DNA from: DSBN01 sp041686355
Lineage (GTDB): Bacteria > Spirochaetota > Spirochaetia > DSM-16054 > Sediminispirochaetaceae
Length of the DNA stretch: 6,080 bases
Reading direction: 5' to 3'
Assembly: GCA_041686355.1 (NCBI GenBank)
Contig: JAWLDZ010000112.1
Location: 1 to 6,080 of the forward strand
Shown: positions 1 to 5,962 of the stretch, piece after piece
Layout: the number at the start of each line of letters is the position of its first letter
How positions within the stretch are numbered: position 1 is the first letter of the stretch
Made by a program: the position numbers and the translations under genes
Notes under the pieces: model-generated
What the model saw: the letters and a program-made list of their open reading frames with translations, nothing else
Told to the model about the DNA's origin: nothing
Database searches by the model: none

Positions 1-47
1 GGGATGTACTGGCCTAAATATGTGTGGATGTAACCGCTCAGACTCGC

Positions 48-74
48 GGGGAGCGTGTGAAAAAGCGCATCCCC
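48..74. repeat. Imperfect inverted repeat (possible hairpin) upstream of the operon
   Basis: GGGGAGCG at 48-55 can pair with CGCATCCCC at 66-74 with one bulged A (69), leaving a 10-base loop. No T-run follows, so it is not a canonical Rho-independent terminator. It overlaps alternative pairings: GGGATG (1-6) with CATCCC (68-73), and CGCTC (35-39) with GAGCG (51-55). A separate small palindrome, GGTT-TG-AACC, lies at 78-87 just before the promoter. This could be the 3' end of an upstream transcript, part of a structured RNA cut by the window edge, or a protein-binding site. Nothing else in 1-98 supports a gene. Confidence 0.35.
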
Positions 75-98
75 CAAGGTTTGAACCACTAACTAGTA

Positions 99-127
99 TT
101 GACCTCTGTCTATACTCTGCGTACACT
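99..127 (+). promoter_or_regulatory. Putative sigma-70-type promoter of the operon
   Basis: TTGACC (99-104) and TACACT (122-127) are separated by exactly 17 bases and match the -35 and -10 consensus in five and four of six positions. Transcription would start near 133-136, right at the first ATG (137) of the first gene. A second -10-like hexamer, TATACT (111-116), has no -35 at a suitable distance; TTGAAC at 81-86 is 24 bases away. The promoter would drive the tightly spaced genes that follow. It was identified by eye only, and genes of flagellar type can also use other sigma factors. Confidence 0.5.
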
Positions 128-136
128 TAGTTGTAG

Positions 137-622
137 ATGAGACACCGTATTGTACCCTCAATAGCATGTATGTGGGAAGTAGCCAGGTATATTTTACTGG
201 TGCAGCTTCTGCATATGTATCTAAACCCACTACAGTCCATGGAGTATAGGTTCTTTTTCTTTTGGCTGTTGTCATACTCATTTGCCTCCTTGTTAGGCAC
301 CGCTCTTCCGGCGGTTCGACCCCAGCGCTTCTGGGTGGTAGCTCGTGTAGTGGGAGTGGCTAAGCTTCTGCAAGTGGCAGCGGGGCTTCTGTTTCTGCTG
401 TATGAGGTGGGTATCATCCCGGTTCTGCTTAACTATTTCAGCTCAACGGTGAGAATGGGGGGTGTGGCTGCACTTTTTGCGAATATGATACCGTTGTTAG
501 TGCTGATAACTATGATTGATTTGATTACCGCGGTAGTGTTGATCAAATATAAACCGCTTTTCTCTACACCTAAAACCGTGCCGGTAGATATTACTGAAGT
601 AGAAACTAATTTCGAGGAGTAG
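137..622 (+). CDS. Small multi-pass membrane protein of unknown function
   Basis: I do not recognise a family for this 161-residue product. It is strongly hydrophobic, with likely membrane segments at about residues 38-58 (phenylalanine-rich), 66-90 and 108-137, and perhaps a further hydrophobic stretch at 15-28. The C-terminal tail, about 140-161, is polar and acidic (many D/E) and probably cytoplasmic. The ATG at 137 follows an in-frame TAG (134-136) directly, so it is the most upstream start possible. None of the in-frame ATGs (137, 170, 215, 239) has a recognisable ribosome binding site; the true start may be leaderless at 137 or lie further in, and a start at residue 35 would still keep three membrane segments. 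The gene ends 3 bases before the ATPase gene and its 3' end contains that gene's GAGGAG site, so the two are probably co-expressed. A role as membrane partner of the downstream ATPase/FapA pair is inference from position only. Confidence 0.72.
   Translation: MRHRIVPSIACMWEVARYILLVQLLHMYLNPLQSMEYRFFFFWLLSYSFASLLGTALPAVRPQRFWVVARVVGVAKLLQVAAGLLFLLYEVGIIPVLLNYFSSTVRMGGVAALFANMIPLLVLITMIDLITAVVLIKYKPLFSTPKTVPVDITEVETNFEE
614..619 (+). promoter_or_regulatory. Ribosome binding site fixing the ATPase start
   Basis: GAGGAG lies inside the last codons of the membrane-protein gene, 6 bases before the ATG at 626. Two successive TAG codons (620-622, 623-625) sit between them. The arrangement decides the start codon and implies translational coupling. 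Confidence 0.75.
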
Positions 623-625
623 TAG

Positions 626-1771
626 ATGCAGATAATACCAATCGCCAGCGGCAAGGGAGGGGTGGGAAAGACCCTGGTAGCTACTAATCTGGCGGTTGCA
701 TTGGCACGTTACGGAAAGCAGGTTGTCCTGGCCGATCTTGATCTGGGAGCCAGTAATCTGCATCTAACTCTGGGGCAGAGCGGGGTGCGCACCGGAATCG
801 GAACCTTCCTGCTGGACTCCAGCCTCAAATTTGATGATATTATTCTTCCCACCGAGTATGAGAATTTGCGATTCATCCCTGGAGATGCCGAAATACCCGG
901 CATGGCAAATCTGAAGAGCGGCCAGAAGTCCAAACTGATTCGCCGCCTGTACGGCGTTGATGCCGATTATCTGATAGCTGACCTGGGGGCCGGAACCAAC
1001 TTCAACACCCTGGATTTCTTTCTTACCTCTTCCCGAGGGATACTGGTAACCACGCCAACCCTCACGGCCACGCTGAATGCCTATCTTTTTCTGAAGAACA
1101 CGGTGTTTCGGGTTATGGGAAACTCCTTCAAAAAGGGCTCTGCAGCGGCTGCGTATTTGGACAGTCTTCGTAAGGAAGGCAACCAGCTGCAGCGTGTCTA
1201 TATCCCTCGCTTGCTGGAGAAGATTTCACGGGAAGACCCCCAGAGCTATGAGCAGTTTCAAGAAACCATGCGCAGTTTCCGACCGATGCTGATTATGAAT
1301 ATGCTTGAAGATCCGAAGGATGCGAGGAAGGCGGAAAAGATTCGCCGCTCCTGCCGTGAATACCTGGGAATCGATATGGAGCATTTGGGAGTCATTTATT
1401 ACGATCATCTCCAGGAGGTCGCGTTGAGCTCCCGGCTTCCGATAGTTGCGTATAAGCCGGCTTCGGTGCTGAGCCAGGCGGTATACCGCATGGCCGACAA
1501 AATAATTCAGCATAAAGAAGAGGAACAGACGGGCTTGTTGAATTTTAATGATCTCGAACAGTCCTATGAAACCGCGGAGATGGAAGCGGAAGTTGACTTT
1601 GATGCCAAGATTCAGGATCTTGAGAACTTGCTGCACAGTGGGGCCCTTACCCGTGGAGACCTTATTGATACTATTCGTGCTCAGCAGTACGAGGTCGGTG
1701 CGTTGAAAAAGGAGAACCAGCTCTTGAAAAGCAAGTTGATGAAGGCTGCGGAGCAGGGATTTAAAGTGTAG
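626..1771 (+). CDS. MinD/FlhG-type P-loop ATPase with C-terminal helical extension
   Basis: This 381-residue protein belongs to the SIMIBI (MinD/ParA/FlhG/Mrp) ATPases, which dimerise on ATP at membranes, poles or nucleoids to position other machinery. The deviant Walker A motif KGGVGKT is at residues 10-16, with signature lysine K10 and P-loop lysine K15. The switch-I region carries DLD at 37-39, and the Walker B/switch-II block has D119 followed by LGAG. VTTPTLTA at 141-148 corresponds to the FlhG-type VTTPEPTA segment. A helical, charged stretch at about 165-215 is longer than in classical MinD. Beyond the ATPase core, which ends near 295, an acidic segment (300-325) leads to a helix-rich tail at about 326-376 with heptad-like leucines and a basic end (LKKENQLLKSKL). 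This could be a coiled coil or a substitute for MinD's amphipathic membrane-targeting helix. Placement immediately before a FapA gene favours an FlhG-like role in flagellar number or placement over cell-division MinD, but no flhF is visible, so I give no gene symbol. Confidence 0.88.
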   Translation: MQIIPIASGKGGVGKTLVATNLAVALARYGKQVVLADLDLGASNLHLTLGQSGVRTGIGTFLLDSSLKFDDIILPTEYENLRFIPGDAEIPGMANLKSGQKSKLIRRLYGVDADYLIADLGAGTNFNTLDFFLTSSRGILVTTPTLTATLNAYLFLKNTVFRVMGNSFKKGSAAAAYLDSLRKEGNQLQRVYIPRLLEKISREDPQSYEQFQETMRSFRPMLIMNMLEDPKDARKAEKIRRSCREYLGIDMEHLGVIYYDHLQEVALSSRLPIVAYKPASVLSQAVYRMADKIIQHKEEEQTGLLNFNDLEQSYETAEMEAEVDFDAKIQDLENLLHSGALTRGDLIDTIRAQQYEVGALKKENQLLKSKLMKAAEQGFKV

Positions 1772-1776
1772 ATGCT

Positions 1777-4700
1777 ATGGAAACAAAAGGCCGCCTTAAA
1801 ATTTCAGTTGATCAGGCCCACCTCACCGCGACACTTGTCTTCAAGGCGGATTCCCAGGGAAAAGTGTGGAACCTTCCAAAGATAAAAAACCTGCTTGAAG
1901 AAAAGGGGATTGTGGAAGGAGTCAGTGAGGAGGCTCTCACTTCCGCTGTTGAAAAGTTAAATTATATACATGAGGAGACAGTCTCTCAGGTTATAGCCCA
2001 AGGGACTCCACCTAGGCCTCCATCGTCGCCAGAATATAGCTGGAAGCTGCAGCCGGTACCCGAAGAGTTGCAGCAGGATGCTGACTGGATTCTCGAGAAG
2101 GCCAGTGAACCGTATATTACTACAAAAAAGCAAGAGCGGGTTCAGGTAGAAAAACAGGTCCAGAAAAAAAGCACTTTGCCCTTTGGAAAGGCGAAGCAGG
2201 AGACTGTGAAAAAGTGGGAAACCCGTGTGACGGAAGAGCCGGTCCAGGTGGATCCCCTGGTGGTTGAAACCGGCTGGACAGAGGCCGAGGCGCTTATTGC
2301 TGAAATCAGCAACGTGGAAGAGGGGGTTCTTGGCCGCTCGGTCTATGGAAAACCTATTACTGTCCCGGAGGCACCCGCTGATAAACCCGCTGATAAAGTG
2401 TATCTCGGGCGGGGGGTAAAGGAAACTGCAGAAGCTTTGTATGCGACCCACTCCGGTTTTGTACGGCGCGGGAAAAACTGGGTGGAGGTTCTGCCTTTTC
2501 AGCATCACAAATGGGAACTGACCGTGTCTAAAGATCAGGCTAGCTGCCTGCTGCAGTTTTCTCCGGGGAAAAAAGATGCCCGTCCGCCGAAGGCCGAACA
2601 GATAGTAGCAGCTGCAAAGCAGAAACAGTTCACTGATGAGGAGTTGGTCTCCGCCCAGAAAATCACTCAAATGATTGCAGTGTCTATTCAGCGGCAGAAG
2701 ACCCTCAAGGATGTACCTATCACAAAGGACCGGGACGGCTGGTTCAAGGTGGAGGCAAGCTCGGACCATCTAAAGGGCTTTTTGTCTGCAGAGAAGGGCA
2801 GTGGCAATGGGAAGCCGCTGGTGCTGAAGGAAATTGGAGCTGCCATAAAAAAAAGCGGTTTTAAGGAGATGGACTTTGATAAAATCAAAGCAGATCTTGT
2901 TGCTTTTTATCGCAGCCGTCAATTGAAACTGGAAGAGTATGTGCTGGTTGAGGGGAAAGCCCCGACCCGGGGCTCTGATCGCAGCCTGGAGTTCAGTTGC
3001 CGTTTTATGAGTGATAAAGAGCGTGAGCTCCGGCAGCAGGATACTCTGATTCAGGAAGTGGCGGATGAGACGACCGCACCACCGACCTCCGATCTTGCCT
3101 CCAAGCCTGCTGCTGAGTCTGCTGCTGAGACTTCAGATGAGGCCGGCGGCTCAGCGGCCGATCNNNNNNNNNNNNNNNNNNNNNNNNNNNNNNNNNNNNN
3201 NNNNNNNNNNNNNNNNNNNNNNNNNNNNNNNNNNNNNNNNNNNNNNNNNNNNNNNNNNNNNNNCGGCTCAGCGGCCGATCTCATTCCAAGCTTAAAGGTA
3301 TATCCCCTGTCGGTGGTAACTCGGATGGCCTATGTAAAGAATGGCAATATCGTGGCGGAGATTACCTCTACCGACGTGGGTGAAGAGGGGGTCGATATTT
3401 ACGGTAAGGTCTTGCCGGGGCTCCCGGGGAATGATCCTCCCATGTCGCTGCAGGAAAACGTGTTGCTCAAGGATGATCAGCTGGTAGCTCAGGAAACCGG
3501 TATTCTGGATGTAGTTGACGAAGAAGAGAGTGTAATGCTTCGAGTTCGCCCCTACCGTGAGGCGAAAATAGAGGTAGGGCTTGCTCGGGACAAGATGTTC
3601 GCTTATCTCAGCTTAGAGGAAGCCCGTGGTTTTGCCCCTGCTCTGACGATCAACAAGGTAAGCGAGAAGCTGGAGGAACACAAGGTAGTCAAGGGCATCG
3701 ACAGCTCGGCTCTTAGCGATGCGATTCTGGAGGCCAAACAGGGTCAGCAGGTAGAGAAGCGAGAAATTGCCGCGGGGAACCCGCCGGTCGAAAGCACGAA
3801 TATCGGCAAAATCAAATTCCATGTGCAGCTGGCCAGTGGAGAGCAGGTAAAAATTGACAAAACCGGGCAGGCCGATTTTCGGTCGCATGATGATATTACG
3901 GCGGTAGAGGAAAAGCAGTTGATCGCAGAGATTCCGTCGGCCGGAGCAGGTATGCAGGCTGGTTGGAATGTGTGCGGTGAGGAGGTCCAGGCCAAGGGCA
4001 GGGAGGGGGTCGAAATTCAGGTGGGTGACAATATCCGCCGTGAAGAGAAGGAAGACGGTACTGTACTGCTGTATGCTGAAAAAAGCGGCGAATTGGAATA
4101 TGACGGAAAAAGTATTGGGGTGCATGTTCATCACCGGGTAAAAGGGAATGTGGATATGCGCTGTGGAAATATAAAGTTTCCCGGTACGGTTGAGATTTCC
4201 GGCAATGTGCAGCGCGGCTTTTTTGTAATGGCCGGCGGTGATATTGTAGTTGCTGGAACCGTGGAGGGGGCACTGCTGTCTGCGGGCAATTCAATTAAGG
4301 TTGGCCAGGGAATTATCGGCGGCAACAAAGCGGTTATCCGGGCCAAGCAAGATATTGAGGCGATGTTTGTCGAGGAGGGAACTCTTCTGTCGGTGGGGGA
4401 CATTCGGCTGCGCAACAATTGTTTGCGTTGTCAGGTGAAGTGCAATGGAGTTCTGCGCCTGACGACCGAAAAGGGCAGCTTAATCGGGGGAAAGACCTTC
4501 TCGAAACATGGGCTTGAGGTTCAGAATTTGGGAAATGATAAGGGAACACATACGGTTATCTCTTTTGGGCAGGATTACCTGGTGGCCGATCAAATCGAAC
4601 AGCACGAAAAAGAGATAGAGAATCTGAAGCAGCGGGTTACCACCCTGGACATGGAGATGAAGCGGCATGAGGAGCAGGGGCAGCGCAGGCAGCTGGAGAA

Positions 4701-4950
4701 GGTGCGGCAGGAGAAGCTGAAGAGTCTGAAAATGATAGAAAAGCGAAGTATGCGTCTGTTTACCCTGCGGGAACGCTATGAGCAGCATTTCAGCTCAAAG
4801 ATAGTAATTCGCGGTACCCTGTATCCTGGAGTGGTAATCGAAAGCCATGGCCGCTTTTATGAAGCCTCGAAGCCTGAGAAGGACATAAACATAGAATTTA
4901 ATCAGAAAGATGGTCGGATAGTAGTTACACCGAATGAGAAAAAGGAGTGA
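1777..4950 (+). CDS. fapA: Large multi-module FapA (DUF342) flagellar-assembly-type protein, interrupted by an assembly gap
   Basis: The reading frame gives 1057 residues, including 34 unknown ones across 100 Ns; FapA proteins I know are usually about 450-700. A FapA N-domain-like module lies at residues 7-91, and related but diverged modules appear at about 244-315, 320-405 and 594-675. Three modules share an (L/I)(I/V)AEI strand followed by a Gly-rich turn: LIAEI 173-177, IVAEI 525-529, LIAEI 715-719. An Ala/Glu/Ser-rich low-complexity linker spans about 429-502 and holds the gap. The family hallmark is a right-handed beta-helix at 790-937, with rungs of about 16-20 residues such as GNIKFPG and AGGDIVV. 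A coiled coil (938-1005) and a conserved C-terminal cap (1009-1057, LYPGVVI) follow. FapA in Vibrio is a cytoplasmic, pole-localised protein needed for polar flagellum formation and bound by EIIA-Glc; the biochemical role elsewhere is unclear. The start is 5 bases after the ATPase stop with only a weak, distant purine tract (1750-1760), suggesting coupled reinitiation. The family call is firm; the flagellar role in this organism is inferred. Confidence 0.88.
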   Translation: METKGRLKISVDQAHLTATLVFKADSQGKVWNLPKIKNLLEEKGIVEGVSEEALTSAVEKLNYIHEETVSQVIAQGTPPRPPSSPEYSWKLQPVPEELQQDADWILEKASEPYITTKKQERVQVEKQVQKKSTLPFGKAKQETVKKWETRVTEEPVQVDPLVVETGWTEAEALIAEISNVEEGVLGRSVYGKPITVPEAPADKPADKVYLGRGVKETAEALYATHSGFVRRGKNWVEVLPFQHHKWELTVSKDQASCLLQFSPGKKDARPPKAEQIVAAAKQKQFTDEELVSAQKITQMIAVSIQRQKTLKDVPITKDRDGWFKVEASSDHLKGFLSAEKGSGNGKPLVLKEIGAAIKKSGFKEMDFDKIKADLVAFYRSRQLKLEEYVLVEGKAPTRGSDRSLEFSCRFMSDKERELRQQDTLIQEVADETTAPPTSDLASKPAAESAAETSDEAGGSAADXXXXXXXXXXXXXXXXXXXXXXXXXXXXXXXXXXGSAADLIPSLKVYPLSVVTRMAYVKNGNIVAEITSTDVGEEGVDIYGKVLPGLPGNDPPMSLQENVLLKDDQLVAQETGILDVVDEEESVMLRVRPYREAKIEVGLARDKMFAYLSLEEARGFAPALTINKVSEKLEEHKVVKGIDSSALSDAILEAKQGQQVEKREIAAGNPPVESTNIGKIKFHVQLASGEQVKIDKTGQADFRSHDDITAVEEKQLIAEIPSAGAGMQAGWNVCGEEVQAKGREGVEIQVGDNIRREEKEDGTVLLYAEKSGELEYDGKSIGVHVHHRVKGNVDMRCGNIKFPGTVEISGNVQRGFFVMAGGDIVVAGTVEGALLSAGNSIKVGQGIIGGNKAVIRAKQDIEAMFVEEGTLLSVGDIRLRNNCLRCQVKCNGVLRLTTEKGSLIGGKTFSKHGLEVQNLGNDKGTHTVISFGQDYLVADQIEQHEKEIENLKQRVTTLDMEMKRHEEQGQRRQLEKVRQEKLKSLKMIEKRSMRLFTLRERYEQHFSSKIVIRGTLYPGVVIESHGRFYEASKPEKDINIEFNQKDGRIVVTPNEKKE
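2374..2397 (+). repeat. Perfect 12-bp tandem duplication in the FapA-like gene
   Basis: CCCGCTGATAAA occurs twice back to back (2374-2385, 2386-2397) and encodes PADK twice (residues 200-207). It lies in a loop of the first AEI module, so a unit change would stay in frame and be tolerated. Confidence 0.9.
3109..3132 (+). repeat. 12-bp tandem repeat in the Ala-rich linker
   Basis: GCTGCTGAGTCT (3109-3120) is followed by GCTGCTGAGACT (3121-3132), differing at one base. They encode AAES and AAET. The next 12 bases (3133-3144) and the 12 after that keep a loosely similar Ser/Ala/Asp/Glu/Gly composition, leading straight to the assembly gap. Confidence 0.8.
3147..3280 (+). repeat. Identical 17-bp direct repeats flanking the assembly gap
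   Basis: CGGCTCAGCGGCCGATC occurs at 3147-3163, immediately before the Ns, and again at 3264-3280, immediately after them. Both copies are read in the same frame as GSAAD. The offset with the stated gap is 117 bases, a multiple of three. Either the gap hides a tandem repeat of which these are the outer copies, or both contig ends are the same locus and were not merged. Confidence 0.92.
3164..3263. other. Assembly gap (exactly 100 Ns)
   Basis: A run of exactly 100 Ns interrupts the FapA-like gene at residues 463-496. A round 100 is a common placeholder for a gap of unknown length, so true length, sequence and frame through it are undetermined. The frame agrees on both sides, and the gene downstream clearly continues the same protein family, so one continuous gene is likely. 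Confidence 0.97.
4941..4947 (+). promoter_or_regulatory. Ribosome binding site of lgt within the fapA 3' end
   Basis: AAAGGAG precedes the ATG at 4954 by 6 bases and overlaps the last codons of the FapA-like gene, whose TGA is at 4948-4950. It fixes the lgt start and implies coupling with the upstream gene. Confidence 0.8.
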
Positions 4951-4953
4951 GAT

Positions 4954-5901
4954 ATGCCCGCATATATACAATACCCCGAATGGATTAGTCCGGTAATTAT
5001 TCCGGGATTGCCCTTTCACTGGTACGGGATGATGTATCTGCTTGCATTCGCTATTACCTATGTATTGTTCCGTTATCAAGTAAAGCGGGATACCATGGAG
5101 ATAAGCGATGATGATACGATGAACCTTTTTTTCTGGACTATTCTGGGTTTATTGTTAGGGGCTCGAGTTTTTGCCACGTTAGTGTACGATCCAACCGGAT
5201 ACTATCTGCAAAAGCCCTGGATGGTTTTTTGGCCCTTTGATGAACAGATGAACTTGGTGGGTCTGCAGGGGATGAGTTATCATGGTGGTTTAATTGGTGC
5301 GGTTGTCGGTGGGTACATTTATTGCAAAATAAAAAAGTTCAACTTTCTGCAGATTACCGATTTGGCAGTAGCCGGAATACCCCTGGGTTACACCTTCGGT
5401 CGGCTTGGTAACTTTATCAACGGCGAATTGTGGGGCCGAGTTACCACCAGCCCTATCGGGATGATCTTCCCCCAATCCCCCGCCTTTTCTACCCGTAACG
5501 AATGGGTCCGCAGGGTGGCCGATCAGGTGGGTATCTCCTACGAATCCGGCCAGATGGTTCAGCTGCCCCGCCATCCGTCGCAGTTGTATGAGGCCTTTTT
5601 TGAGGGAATTGTACTGTGGGTGCTGCTCTGGTTTGTGTTTCGTCCCCGCAAGAAATATAACGGTCAACTTCTTGGGATTTACATAATCGGATATGGTTTC
5701 GTACGTTTTATTATTGAGTATTTTCGCGAACCGGATATAGGTATTGGCTACCCTATACAGCTGGCTGCAGAGGCATATCCGCAGGCTTTGTTTCTCTCGC
5801 CATGGAATTTTACTACCGGTCAAATTCTCAACTTTTTGATGATCCTCGGCGGGGCTTTGCTTTTGTGGATTCAAAAACGCCGCCAGCGGACAAGCGAATA
5901 A
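4954..5901 (+). CDS. lgt: Phosphatidylglycerol:prolipoprotein diacylglyceryl transferase
   Basis: Lgt is the inner-membrane enzyme that transfers diacylglycerol from phosphatidylglycerol to the lipobox cysteine of prolipoproteins, the first step of lipoprotein maturation before signal peptidase II. The 315-residue product has all the family blocks. HWYGMMY has Y24, matching E. coli Y26. SYHGGLIG has H110, matching H103. The Lgt signature GRLGNFINGELWG (149-161) has R150, N153, E158 and G161, matching R143, N146, E151 and G154. HPSQLYE is at 207-213, and RFIIEYFREPD has R251 and E255, matching R239 and E243. These E. coli correspondences are from memory and spacing. About seven hydrophobic segments fit the known topology. 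The protein is slightly longer than the E. coli enzyme (291 residues), with extra residues around 162-205 between the signature and HPSQLYE. The C-terminus is a basic cytoplasmic tail (KRRQR). It is the last gene of the operon, 3 bases after the FapA-like gene. All key residues are present, so it should be active. Confidence 0.97.
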   Translation: MPAYIQYPEWISPVIIPGLPFHWYGMMYLLAFAITYVLFRYQVKRDTMEISDDDTMNLFFWTILGLLLGARVFATLVYDPTGYYLQKPWMVFWPFDEQMNLVGLQGMSYHGGLIGAVVGGYIYCKIKKFNFLQITDLAVAGIPLGYTFGRLGNFINGELWGRVTTSPIGMIFPQSPAFSTRNEWVRRVADQVGISYESGQMVQLPRHPSQLYEAFFEGIVLWVLLWFVFRPRKKYNGQLLGIYIIGYGFVRFIIEYFREPDIGIGYPIQLAAEAYPQALFLSPWNFTTGQILNFLMILGGALLLWIQKRRQRTSE

Positions 5902-5908
5902 GGCCGCA

Positions 5909-5962
5909 GGTCTGTTTCAGGGGGTCTGTTTCAGCAGGTCTGTCTCAAGAGAGCAGTCTCAG
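5909..5962. repeat. 14-bp tandem repeat array behind lgt
   Basis: GGTCTGTTTCAG starts at 5909 and 5923, and the variant GGTCTGTCTCAA at 5937, giving an exact 14-base period. A degenerate fourth unit (5951-5964) keeps GTCTCAG in register at 5956-5962. Another GTCTGTTT appears out of register at 5962-5969. The array begins 8 bases after the lgt stop and fills most of the space between two convergent genes. Its function is unknown: it may be a repeat-derived transcription end region, a protein-binding array or simple slippage. Confidence 0.85.

Noticed and set aside
1..33. Open frame from the window edge ending with TAA at 31-33 (GMYWPKYVWM), as the tail of an upstream gene.
   Set aside because: Only ten codons are visible, and another frame is also open from position 2 to 130. 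Nothing distinguishes a real C-terminus from chance.
2..130. A 42-codon open frame rich in cysteine running from the window edge to TAG at 128-130.
   Set aside because: It would run through the promoter-like sequence and inverted repeats, has no recognisable family feature and its cysteine-rich composition looks unlike the other genes. Chance openness is likely.
1957..2769. Long antisense open frame (270 codons) opposite the FapA-like gene.
   Set aside because: It is a shadow of the real gene: composition is unlike a normal protein, no ribosome site or family motif is apparent, and the + strand frame has clear domains.
2847..2854. A run of eight A's in the FapA-like gene as a programmed frameshift or phase-variation site.
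   Set aside because: The frame continues intact through the run as ATA AAA AAA AGC, with family-like sequence on both sides, and no stimulatory structure or meaningful alternative frame was seen.
3147..3280. 17-bp direct repeats as target-site duplications of a mobile element hidden in the gap.
   Set aside because: The frame is preserved, the flanks are low-complexity linker and the gap size is a placeholder. A tandem repeat or unmerged overlap is simpler.
3613..4134. Antisense open frame of 173 codons opposite the FapA-like gene.
   Set aside because: It lies opposite well-conserved FapA modules and has no recognisable motif of its own; best explained by codon bias of the sense strand.
5290..5874. 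Antisense open frame of 194 codons opposite lgt.
   Set aside because: lgt on the + strand has every catalytic motif; the antisense product shows no family features.
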